Below, one piece after another: positions 1 through 5,422 of a stretch of DNA of 5,632 bases (positions are counted from its first letter, which is position 1; the number at the start of each line of letters is the position of its first letter). The position numbers and the translations under genes are program-made. The notes beneath the pieces are model-generated. The model made no database searches. It saw only the letters and a list, made by a program, of their open reading frames with translations, and was not told the origin of the DNA. The DNA comes from Lysobacterales bacterium (GTDB taxonomy: Bacteria; Pseudomonadota; Gammaproteobacteria; Xanthomonadales; SZUA-36): assembly GCA_029287515.1 (NCBI GenBank), contig JARFQZ010000276.1, forward strand, positions 1 through 5,632, in the 5' to 3' direction.

Positions 1-548
1 CCGACGATAGCAATCGCATTGTCAACGATGAAGGCCTTGTTGTGCATGCGGTAGTTAAGTCGCCTGAGGTCGAAGAAGAGTTCCAGGCCGCGGAATGTGC
101 GTTTCTTGAAAGGGTTGAATAAGCGTATCTGGATATTGGGATGCTGGTCCATCCGCGCCAGGTTGAAATCCGTCTTCCCGGTCGTCATGTGGTCGATCAG
201 CATGCGTACCCGCACACCGCGGTCGGCCGCACGAAGGATTCGCTCCGCCAGTATGCGCCCTGCGGAATCGTTCTCCCAGATATAGTACTGAGTGTCTATG
301 GTTCTCTCAGCCTGATTTGAAAGGCCTGCGCGGGCGCGGAATCCCCACTCGCCGGTGGGTACCAGTGCCACACCAGACTTACCGGGATGTGCAGAGATCT
401 CTTGTTGGAAAAAACGGCCTAGTTCGGTTTCCTCAGGGTCGGTGAGTGCTGTGGAAACTGGACGTTCGTAATCCGTGGGGATGGTTGTTGCGCAGCTGGC
501 GAGCAGCAGGCAGAAATAGCATAGAAATGTCAGACGCACTGATGTCAT
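1..548 (-). CDS. Phospholipase D-family lipoprotein, cardiolipin synthase C (ClsC/YmdC)-like, C-terminus cut off by left edge
   Basis: The first 182 residues are in the window and the gene runs off the left end. The start at 548 gives a lipoprotein signal peptide: a short hydrophobic stretch ending in the lipobox LLASC, with Cys19 as the lipidated residue. A typical PLD-family N-terminal half follows. Residues 87-120 hold the strand-helix-strand with QYYIWENDSAG, the helix RILRAADRGVRV and MLIDH. Residues 169-176 are the first HKD catalytic motif, HNKAFIVD (His169, Lys171, Asp176), followed by the start of the usual glycine turn. The second HKD motif must lie beyond the edge. ClsC-type enzymes join phospholipids to make cardiolipin, and this layout fits them best; other PLD-family phosphatidyltransferases or phospholipases are possible. 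No good Shine-Dalgarno sequence sits at normal spacing (an AAGGA lies too far upstream), so the start rests on the signal peptide. The gene lies 216 bases downstream of mlaC-like on the same strand. Confidence 0.87.
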   Translation of the reverse strand, partial: MTSVRLTFLCYFCLLLASCATTIPTDYERPVSTALTDPEETELGRFFQQEISAHPGKSGVALVPTGEWGFRARAGLSNQAERTIDTQYYIWENDSAGRILAERILRAADRGVRVRMLIDHMTTGKTDFNLARMDQHPNIQIRLFNPFKKRTFRGLELFFDLRRLNYRMHNKAFIVDNAIAIV

Positions 549-597
549 TACAACCAAAGCCGTATCAAACTGTCCTTCTGTTCTCTGGACGCCATAT

Positions 598-625
598 GTT
601 TAACTATAGCACCACCATGTTAAAC
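598..625. promoter_or_regulatory. Candidate operator/promoter of the PLD lipoprotein gene (inverted repeat GTTTAAC-N14-GTTAAAC)
   Basis: Two perfect 7-bp inverted arms, GTTTAAC (598-604) and GTTAAAC (619-625), lie 21 bp apart centre to centre, about two helical turns. A minus-strand TATAGT (603-608) that could be the -10 element of the PLD gene overlaps the left arm, about 55 bp before the start codon at 548. No convincing -35 element is seen at 16-18 bp. The arms are AT-rich, so chance cannot be excluded, but the position suits a regulator of the PLD gene. Confidence 0.3.
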
Positions 626-723
626 GAAATCGAAGATCCTCATAACTCTTTATGCAGGCATTCGCACTTCGCATTAATGCTTGCGGAGCGCACCGGGACC
701 AGTGGCAACGGCAATGCCAGCAG

Positions 724-748
724 CGCGATGGCTGTGGTTGCCATCGCG
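724..748 (-). terminator. Stable hairpin just after the mlaC-like gene, without a T-tract
   Basis: A perfect 9-bp stem, CGCGATGGC (724-732) with GCCATCGCG (740-748), encloses a 7-nt loop. It begins 16 bases past the stop codon of the mlaC-like gene. No run of T follows on the minus strand, so it is not a standard intrinsic terminator. It could protect the mRNA 3' end, help Rho-dependent termination or cause partial termination before the PLD gene. Confidence 0.35.
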
Positions 749-764
749 GCGGGGGATGACACTC

Positions 765-1451
765 CTAGCGGGGATGCACCGCAGCCGTCTGCGCCGTGCT
801 AATCTTCCCGTTCGCAGGCGCGTTGTGCACCGTCAGGCGTTCGATCAGGCCATCGAGTCCATACTTACGAATATCCTGCGCAAAGCTGGACCGGTAGTTG
901 ATGGCCAGGCTGACCCCCTCGATCCTCAGGTCATAGATCTTCCACGCACTACCGAGGTGCCTCAGGTTGTAGTCAACAGCCAGCGGCGCTCGACCGTCCT
1001 CGATGACGCGGGTGCGAACCTTGCTTTTGCGCCCGTCGGCTGACACCTCTGATGACAAGTATTCGATCTTGTGGTCGGTATATTCGGTCAGAGCTGTCGA
1101 GTAGGTCTTGATCAGCAGCGTACTGAATTCCCCTGCGAACGCCGAGCGTTGCTCCTCGGTTGCCCGTTGCCAGTGCTTGCCCAGCGTCAGGCGGGACAAG
1201 GCGACAAGGTCCACATGCGGAATAATGTGGTCCTGAATAACACCATTGAGCCTGGTCGGGTCTTTGCGAATCCCGGGTTCTGCGTTCAACTCGGTAAGCA
1301 GGCTATCGGTGGCGCCCCGGATCACGTCGACGGGGCTCTGGCCGCCGGCCAGCACCACAGCCGGAAAGAGTGACAGGATAAGCGCATAAGCGGATATTTG
1401 CTTAACGGCGACCGCTCCCATGCCCTGTGCTTGCGAAAACTCAAATCTCAT
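765..1451 (-). CDS. MlaC/Ttg2D-family periplasmic phospholipid-binding protein
   Basis: This 228-residue protein belongs to the MlaC (toluene tolerance Ttg2D) family, periplasmic carriers that move phospholipids between the outer-membrane MlaA complex and the inner-membrane MlaFEDB transporter. Residues 16-35 are a hydrophobic export signal, with likely cleavage after VVLA (Ala35). The mature part begins with the usual helical region (residues 40-130, including IIPHVDLVALSRLTLGKHW). It ends with the family hallmark at residues 170-190: Trp170, KIYDLRIEGVSL, then NYRSSF. Length is normal for the family. The start at 1451 follows a strong GGGAGGA ribosome site on the minus strand about 7 bases upstream; Met11 lacks such a site. 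It lies 69 bases after yceI-like with no clear terminator between, so the two are probably one transcript. No other mla genes are visible, so this may be an orphan MlaC serving a transporter encoded elsewhere. The last 18 residues, rich in A, T and Q, are probably a disordered tail. Confidence 0.92.
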   Translation of the reverse strand: MRFEFSQAQGMGAVAVKQISAYALILSLFPAVVLAGGQSPVDVIRGATDSLLTELNAEPGIRKDPTRLNGVIQDHIIPHVDLVALSRLTLGKHWQRATEEQRSAFAGEFSTLLIKTYSTALTEYTDHKIEYLSSEVSADGRKSKVRTRVIEDGRAPLAVDYNLRHLGSAWKIYDLRIEGVSLAINYRSSFAQDIRKYGLDGLIERLTVHNAPANGKISTAQTAAVHPR

Positions 1452-1520
1452 GACTCATCCTCCCTCACCAGTGTGATCGATAACGGCCGATTGAAGTCGG
1501 GTTTTAGATGGCAGAACCCA

Positions 1521-2114
1521 TTAGTCCACTGAACCGGCTTGCATGGCGACGATGATCTCCACCTCGTCGCTGATAAGGTGTTGCATCGCGTTCAAACCGA
1601 ACTCGCTGCGCCGGATAACGGTCCTGGCGTGGTACGTGGCTGCACTGTTATCCAGGCTCGTGTCGACCGACTCGAACTCGAAAATGACCGGCCGGCTCCT
1701 GCCACGCAGACTCAGATGCCCCGCCAGCTGCATGACTCCGTTGTCACCGCGGCCCAGGCATCGTCCGGAAAAGGTGATATGCGGATAGCGATCCACCGCG
1801 AAAAAGGTGGGGCCGCGCAAATAGTCGTCTCGCCATTCGTCGTCGGTCGTCACGCTGTTGGCGTCGATCTGCATGCGCACACCGGTGGCGGGCCCTTTCG
1901 GACTGTTCACGAACTTTCCTAACAGCCGGTCGAACCGACCCTTGATGCTGAGCAGTCCGAACACTCTGACCTTGAACTGGACGTGGACCTTACCGGGATC
2001 AATGGTTTCCACTGCGGACGCCAGCGAAGGCGAGCTTGTTTCGGCAACCGTCGGGGCAGCCAGCGCTGTCACAAGAAGCAATACAGAGGTCAGGATTCCA
2101 GCGAGTCGTTTCAT
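1521..2114 (-). CDS. YceI-family secreted periplasmic protein (lipocalin-like isoprenoid-binding fold)
   Basis: This 197-residue protein has a clear Sec signal peptide (MKR, then a hydrophobic core at residues 5-20, cleavage near TVAE at 22-25). The mature part shows the YceI family pattern in order: IDPGKVHVQFKV (38-49) and a G-x-F turn (59-61); DEWRDDYLRGPTFFAVDRYP (92-111) followed by ITFSG; GHLSLRGRSRPV (132-143); and IRRSEFGLNA plus SDEVEI (167-187). YceI proteins form an extended beta-barrel that binds polyisoprenoid or amphiphilic lipids in the periplasm; exact roles are known for few members. A GGAGGA ribosome site lies about 6 bases before the ATG at 2114. A promoter with the palindrome GACCGGTC in its spacer lies immediately upstream and matches the promoter of the adjacent tetR gene, so it is probably a direct target of that repressor. 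The ligand cannot be told from the sequence. Confidence 0.93.
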   Translation of the reverse strand: MKRLAGILTSVLLLVTALAAPTVAETSSPSLASAVETIDPGKVHVQFKVRVFGLLSIKGRFDRLLGKFVNSPKGPATGVRMQIDANSVTTDDEWRDDYLRGPTFFAVDRYPHITFSGRCLGRGDNGVMQLAGHLSLRGRSRPVIFEFESVDTSLDNSAATYHARTVIRRSEFGLNAMQHLISDEVEIIVAMQAGSVD

Positions 2115-2128
2115 GCTGCGTCCTCCAC

Positions 2129-2157
2129 GATATAGTAGACCGGTCAGTTTAGTGCAA
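2129..2157 (-). promoter_or_regulatory. Promoter of yceI-like gene with repressor operator in the spacer
   Basis: On the minus strand, TTGCAC (2157-2152) serves as -35 and TATATC (2134-2129) as -10, with a 17-bp spacer. The spacer contains AGACCGGTCA (2137-2146), whose core GACCGGTC (2138-2145) is perfectly palindromic. The arrangement lines up base for base with the tetR promoter at 2782-2810. Transcription would start near 2122, giving a leader of only about 8 bases that cuts into the GGAGGA site (2121-2126). Either the start point is slightly upstream or translation copes with a truncated site. Confidence 0.65.
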
Positions 2158-2174
2158 AGTTCATAAAATCGGCC

Positions 2175-2774
2175 TCAGCTCACCGGCACAGCCAGTTTCA
2201 ACATGGCTGCTCCGAGCTTTCTGATGACCTGCGGGTCGTTCCAGGTCTTGGCCATCAGGGTCAGACCCTCGAGATAGGCCACCATGGCACCGGCGGTGGC
2301 CCGACTGTCAAGTTCTGGCAGATCGCCCGCGGCCATGGCTTCCTCGAGCACTTGCTCGATCGGAACCTCCAGGTCCCGGAAGATCCCCTTCAGACGCTCC
2401 CGAATGGCTTCGTCCTGGGTACTCATCTCGCCGGCAAGATTACCGTATGGGCAACCCAGGACCTGGCCGGTTTCCTTCTTCACCGTCTTGTGGTGACGGT
2501 ACTGGACTTCCAGCAAGCGCTCGATTCTCTGCAAGGGCGGAATATCCCGTGCAAACACCTCTGCCAGCATCGTCTCCCGATACTGTTTCCAGGACTCATC
2601 CAGGATGGCCAGTGTCAGGTCCCGTTTCGACGGAAAGAAGTGGTAGAAGCTGCCTTTCTTGACGCCTGCTTCCTGGCAGATTTCCTGGACGCCAACGTCC
2701 TCGTAACTCCGGGCGTAAAAGAGTTTCTGGGCTGTCTCCAGCAGGCGCTGCTTGGTGTCGTGTACCTGTGCCAT
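2175..2774 (-). CDS. TetR/AcrR-family transcriptional repressor (AcuR/NemR-like)
   Basis: With the start at 2774 the protein has 199 residues, normal for TetR repressors. Residues 7-53 are the DNA-binding domain: DTKQRLLETAQKLFYARSYEDV, then the helix-turn-helix VQEICQEAGVKKGSFYHFFPSKRDL. The rest is an all-helical ligand-binding and dimer domain, with GCPYGNLAGEMS (107-118) resembling the matching segment of AcuR/NemR-type regulators. An in-frame ATG at 2840 would add 22 residues, but it has no ribosome site and the promoter at 2782-2810 lies downstream of it, so 2774 is preferred. From that promoter the mRNA would be leaderless or nearly so. The palindrome GACCGGTC in its own promoter and in that of yceI-like suggests autorepression and control of the downstream envelope genes. 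Cys108 and Lys176 lie close to where I recall the sensing Cys106 and Lys175 of E. coli NemR, so an electrophile or oxidant signal is possible but unproven. Confidence 0.93.
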   Translation of the reverse strand: MAQVHDTKQRLLETAQKLFYARSYEDVGVQEICQEAGVKKGSFYHFFPSKRDLTLAILDESWKQYRETMLAEVFARDIPPLQRIERLLEVQYRHHKTVKKETGQVLGCPYGNLAGEMSTQDEAIRERLKGIFRDLEVPIEQVLEEAMAAGDLPELDSRATAGAMVAYLEGLTLMAKTWNDPQVIRKLGAAMLKLAVPVS

Positions 2775-2781
2775 GCGAGAC

Positions 2782-2810
2782 AGTATAGTTGACCGGTCAG
2801 TTAAATTCAA
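2782..2810 (-). promoter_or_regulatory. Autoregulated promoter of the tetR gene with operator TGACCGGTCA
   Basis: On the minus strand TTGAAT (2810-2805) and TATACT (2787-2782) form a good sigma70 promoter with a 17-bp spacer. The spacer contains the perfect 10-bp palindrome TGACCGGTCA (2790-2799). Repressor bound there would cover the gap between -35 and -10. The expected transcription start is about 2775, one base before the preferred ATG at 2774, so the message should be leaderless or have a leader of a base or two. Confidence 0.75.
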
Positions 2811-2981
2811 GCTTGAAGGGCCTGGGTGGCTTAAGATCATGTTTTTTTAATGAGTTGATGGGCCTTAATCCGGAGTGATTTTTCGGATATTGCTCAACAC
2901 GACGAAATGAATCGTGAACTGAACGTCATCAATGGTATTACCGTATCAGATTGAGAGCTTCCATTATTTTTCAGGTTCTGA

Positions 2982-3659
2982 TTAATCGGGCGTTGATAAC
3001 AATCTTCCAAGTTCACCAAGACTTGTGATCGTTAACGTAGGATCAATGCCCCAGGGATCGAATATCGAGTTCTTCGATCGCTGCACCCAGGCGCTTCGCA
3101 AACCATAAGAGACTGCACCGATCACATCAAACGGATTGCTGGATATCAGCCAGGCGTCGCTGGCCGATGCCGCGGTCGTTTTCAACAAGTGCTCATATAC
3201 GTCTGGGTTCGGTTTGAACGTGTGCCGATCATCTGTGCTGACCACTCCGTCGAACAGGTCGCGGCTGCCTGCGGCGGCGAGCAATTTTTCAACGGCATCA
3301 GCCGCCCCGTTTGAGAATGCGTACAGCGAGTGTCCAGCGGCCTTTAATCCCACTAACGACTCTTCCACATCATCGAAGGCAGGCAGGCACTGATACTCAG
3401 CCATGAGCGCCGCTTTCTGATCCGTGGTAAGCCCCGCATCAAGATAGCGGCAGGTGTAATCCAGCGCCTGGCTCGTACACACGGCGAAAGTTTCGTAGCT
3501 GCGCATCAAACCACGACGGAAGGAATATTCCAGTTGCTTCTCTCGCCAGACGCGGGAGAATTCCTCCGCCTTGACGCCGACAAGTTCCTGCAATTTGATC
3601 ACGACGCCGTGTGGGTCGATCAGGGTACCGTAGACATCAAATGCGAGCATTGGCGGCAT
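2982..3659 (-). CDS. L-2-haloacid dehalogenase-type HAD hydrolase
   Basis: This 225-residue protein is a type II (S)-2-haloacid dehalogenase by all visible residues. That enzyme class hydrolyses L-2-haloalkanoates to D-2-hydroxyalkanoates in the cytoplasm through an aspartyl ester. The nucleophile is Asp8 in AFDVYGTL, with Tyr10 and Thr12. Arg39 in WREKQLEY is the halide/substrate arginine. Ser116 is in the SNG motif, Lys149 in FKPNPDVY with Tyr155, and SSNPFDVIGA carries Ser173, Asn175 and Asp178. Each sits exactly two positions before the residue I recall for L-DEX YL (Asp10, Arg41, Ser118, Lys151, Tyr157, Ser175, Asn177, Asp180). The usual Trp of SSNAWD is Phe177 here, which may alter the substrate range. 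Length is standard. The ATG at 3659 has an AGGAGA ribosome site 6 bases upstream. The gene stands alone, divergent from the gene at 4180; its end lies 207 bases before the tetR start codon and no strong terminator is seen there. The natural substrate is unknown and may not be halogenated. Confidence 0.93.
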   Translation of the reverse strand: MPPMLAFDVYGTLIDPHGVVIKLQELVGVKAEEFSRVWREKQLEYSFRRGLMRSYETFAVCTSQALDYTCRYLDAGLTTDQKAALMAEYQCLPAFDDVEESLVGLKAAGHSLYAFSNGAADAVEKLLAAAGSRDLFDGVVSTDDRHTFKPNPDVYEHLLKTTAASASDAWLISSNPFDVIGAVSYGLRSAWVQRSKNSIFDPWGIDPTLTITSLGELGRLLSTPD

Positions 3660-3971
3660 CGCCTTCTCCTGTATTCAGACCATTATTTCGGTGTAGTTGA
3701 ATATTCAAGCCAGCCAGGGGAAGAATAAACACCATCAACAGCGGAGGTTTGGTTCCCAATGGTAACACCTCGAAAGAGTGCGACGGCAAAAAAGTCAACG
3801 AAGTCAGTTGGAATGCTGTTTCTGCCAGTCACAACGGTTTCTGTGAAAACCGAACCAGCAAGTTTACTCATGGTAATAGAACGAAGGTTATCGGGAATAT
3901 GTGACTACACGTGACTTAACTTGTCGCTACCCTCGCGCGGATGTGCCGAACGATCGGGGCTTCCTGCCGAT

Positions 3972-4000
3972 TTGCCGCCAGTGCCTTGACATCGTATAGC
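3972..4000 (+). promoter_or_regulatory. Candidate promoter reading into the hairpin element and the 408-residue gene
   Basis: TTGCCG (3972-3977) and TATAGC (3995-4000) are separated by 17 bases, each matching four of six consensus bases. Transcription would begin near 4007, about 24 bases before the long hairpin at 4031. A TTGACA at 3986-3991 is a perfect -35 hexamer, but at 16-19 bases downstream there is only a poor -10, so I rank it second. Confidence 0.4.
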
Positions 4001-4030
4001 TTAATCGGCGTTGATTACTACTAAGCCGAA

Positions 4031-4142
4031 CATTGGATGGCCGGCATACCTTGACGGGACCGTCGGCAGCAGGGATGCTGCCGTCGAGCGTACAGGGAGG
4101 TATTCACAGCGTGTCCCTTCAAGGTATGTCGGCTATCTAATG
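4031..4142 (+). ncRNA. Long imperfect inverted repeat: structured leader RNA or small palindromic repeat element
   Basis: The arms 4031-4059 and 4114-4142 are 29 nt each and match as inverted repeats at 25 positions. In a plus-strand RNA three of the four differences become G.U pairs (4035/4138, 4039/4134, 4044/4129), leaving one C.U mismatch (4055/4118). On the other strand those three would be A.C mismatches, so the fold favours a plus-strand transcript. The 54-nt interior contains a second hairpin: CGGCAGCA (4064-4071), tetraloop GGGA of the GNRA type, TGCTGCCG (4076-4083), extended past a T.T mismatch by two more pairs to 4061/4086. The single-stranded remainder includes GGGAGG at 4094-4099. 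It ends 37 bases before the ATG at 4180. I do not recognise it as a known riboswitch, integron attC site or ERIC-type repeat, and no target-site duplication is evident. It could be a cis-regulatory leader, an independent small RNA or a MITE-like element. Confidence 0.55.
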
Positions 4143-4156
4143 CACTCATTACTAAC

Positions 4157-4170
4157 TCTGTCACTACAGA
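4157..4170. promoter_or_regulatory. Short palindrome TCTGTCACTACAGA just before the start codon
   Basis: Two perfect 5-bp arms, TCTGT (4157-4161) and ACAGA (4166-4170), flank a 4-base spacer. The site ends nine bases before the ATG at 4180. It could be an operator or a small hairpin over the translation start, where no Shine-Dalgarno sequence is visible. Chance occurrence is quite possible. Confidence 0.25.
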
Positions 4171-4179
4171 CATTTGAGC

Positions 4180-5406
4180 ATGACTGATAACGAAGCAGCT
4201 ATACGCGTCCTGTCTCCTGCCCAGCTACTGGCGTGGGCGGAAGATAATACCCAGGTCATGCGCCTGAGGACTTTTCACGATGTAATCCCCGGAGGATACA
4301 TGGCGGCCATGGCGCCGGCGCTGGTCGACTGGCGCGCCAGCCGCATCGACAGTGATAAAACGTGCGTCGTATTGCGTAACCTTAACTATGGCGGTAATCC
4401 GCTTGAAAGAGTCACGGTGCTGCATGCACTGCAGTTCTACCTCGATGCGGTTGAGTTTGCGGAAATCATTCTGGTCCCCCCGCCACGCGAAACAGGCGGA
4501 CGTCTCGCGCCCTGGTACCATGTGCAACTGCGCTTTGTATTCGAATCCGGGCGTGAGCCGCATTTGTTGAACCTGGCGGGTTCGGAGACGGGAACCGACG
4601 CGGGTATTCCGGACCTGATCCTGAGCTGGGAATCCTGGCGCAGCCCGGACAAACGTTTTGATGTGGTCAGCGCCATGGACAGTGCGGCCTACGGTCTCAG
4701 TCTGCGTGCCTACGCGGGACCACAACGGTTCCTGGAGGATACGCTGCACGAGCAGGACTGGTTCGCCTACCGTCTGCAGTTACCGGGCGGCAGGGAGGGC
4801 GTTGTCGAGTTGTTGAAAGTGGTCCTGGCGCTGGGTGACGGCGTGGCCCGTCATACCCTCTCCGCACTGCTGCAGCAGAGTGAAGAGGATTGGCTGAGGC
4901 ACGCGCCAGCCGACACGGATGACGGCCACACGGCACAGCAGTGGCGGAACCTGCGAGAACGGGCACAGTACTCCGCAGCCAGGCCCGACCCTGCCATAAA
5001 TCTGGCTGCCGGCCAACAACGCTACCAGACACTGGTCAGATCATGCTCCACCTTGACCCGCTACGCAATACTGGTTACTGCCAGCCGGCTGGTCCGACGC
5101 GGCCACAGGGAGGGTGTGGTACTCGACAAGCTGCCAGCACCGGTTCTGCAGGACCCGGAGCCATGGATGAGCGACATGGCGGGGGTTAATCTGAAGGGGC
5201 TGTTTCTGAGAGCGCCGCTGGCATTGCGTTACATCCTGAGCCACCCGGAAACCCTACCCAACAGAATCCCGGATGAACTCCTCGCGGCCGGCCTGCTGGA
5301 ACAGCGGGACGGCAAGGCACGGTTTCGCCAATATTCCCGCAACGGTTTAAGGCCCTATGGTCCCGAAGGCATCAATCCGCAGACACGGGCTGCCTTGGAG
5401 CCATGA
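4180..5406 (+). CDS. Uncharacterised 408-residue protein with a C-terminal domain shared with the convergent neighbour
   Basis: I do not recognise this protein. It has no signal peptide or membrane segment and is probably cytoplasmic. The N-terminal 200 residues look globular, with alternating strands and helices (for example VVLRNL at 62-67, FAEIILVPPP at 93-102, WYHVQLRFVFESG at 112-124, and several Trp residues at 144-156). The middle (205-300) is mostly helical. Residues 337-399 form a separate C-terminal unit of the type LFLRAPLALRYIL, NRIPDELLAAGLL, RDGKARFRQYSRN, which reads like a winged-helix fold with a basic wing. The same unit ends the gene at 5423, with about 30 identities in 63 positions. 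I chose the ATG at 4180; an in-frame TTG at 4174 would add two residues. Neither has a clear ribosome site. Codon use and the long uninterrupted high-GC frame support a real gene. The structured element at 4031-4142 lies in its presumed leader. DNA binding is an inference only. Confidence 0.8.
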   Translation: MTDNEAAIRVLSPAQLLAWAEDNTQVMRLRTFHDVIPGGYMAAMAPALVDWRASRIDSDKTCVVLRNLNYGGNPLERVTVLHALQFYLDAVEFAEIILVPPPRETGGRLAPWYHVQLRFVFESGREPHLLNLAGSETGTDAGIPDLILSWESWRSPDKRFDVVSAMDSAAYGLSLRAYAGPQRFLEDTLHEQDWFAYRLQLPGGREGVVELLKVVLALGDGVARHTLSALLQQSEEDWLRHAPADTDDGHTAQQWRNLRERAQYSAARPDPAINLAAGQQRYQTLVRSCSTLTRYAILVTASRLVRRGHREGVVLDKLPAPVLQDPEPWMSDMAGVNLKGLFLRAPLALRYILSHPETLPNRIPDELLAAGLLEQRDGKARFRQYSRNGLRPYGPEGINPQTRAALEP

Positions 5407-5422
5407 GAATCTTCCAGGCACA

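Larger units (their letters stand above)
3660..4173. other. 514-base divergent intergenic region between the HAD gene and the 408-residue gene
   Basis: This spacer must hold the promoters of two divergent genes. On the HAD side there is a perfect 12-bp palindrome, TTGAATATTCAA (3697-3708), about 40 bases before the HAD start, and a direct repeat GTGACT at 3901-3906 and 3911-3916, one helical turn apart. I see no convincing promoter for the HAD gene. A minus-strand 62-codon open frame (3871-3683) lacks a ribosome site and resembles nothing I know, so I do not call it a gene. The plus-strand side holds a candidate promoter (3972-4000), a long hairpin element (4031-4142) and a short palindrome (4157-4170), listed separately. 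Confidence 0.6.

Noticed and set aside
446..802. Plus-strand open frame of 118 codons across the PLD start and the spacer
   Set aside because: It overlaps the well-supported N-terminus of the PLD gene on the other strand and the hairpin after mlaC. Its composition shows no protein family features.
2775..2840. Extended N-terminus of the TetR protein from the ATG at 2840
   Set aside because: The extra 22 residues are unlike TetR-family starts and would be read from the promoter and operator region; no ribosome site precedes that ATG.
2841..2981. Terminator after the HAD gene
   Set aside because: Only weak stems of about 5 bp with long loops are visible (for example ATCCG and CGGAT around 2869-2889), with no hairpin directly followed by a T-run.
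3683..3871. Minus-strand 62-codon open frame in the spacer before the HAD gene
   Set aside because: It has no ribosome site and no recognisable motif, and it overlaps candidate regulatory palindromes. A plus-strand frame is also open over much of the same stretch, so the lack of stops is not informative.
3901..3916. Direct repeat GTGACT ten bases apart
   Set aside because: Two hexamers one helical turn apart are too little to call an activator site without conservation data.
4031..4142. Integron attC site
   Set aside because: The size and imperfect palindrome would fit, but the ends lack the RYYYAAC and GTTRRRY core sites and no integrase is present.
4031..4142. Retron msr-msd or other reverse-transcriptase-linked RNA
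   Set aside because: The adjacent 408-residue protein lacks the YxDD and other reverse transcriptase motifs, and no such gene lies elsewhere in the window.
4225..5244. Several minus-strand open frames inside the 408-residue gene
   Set aside because: They are overlaps in a GC-rich gene, full of Arg and Pro, with no family features or ribosome sites.
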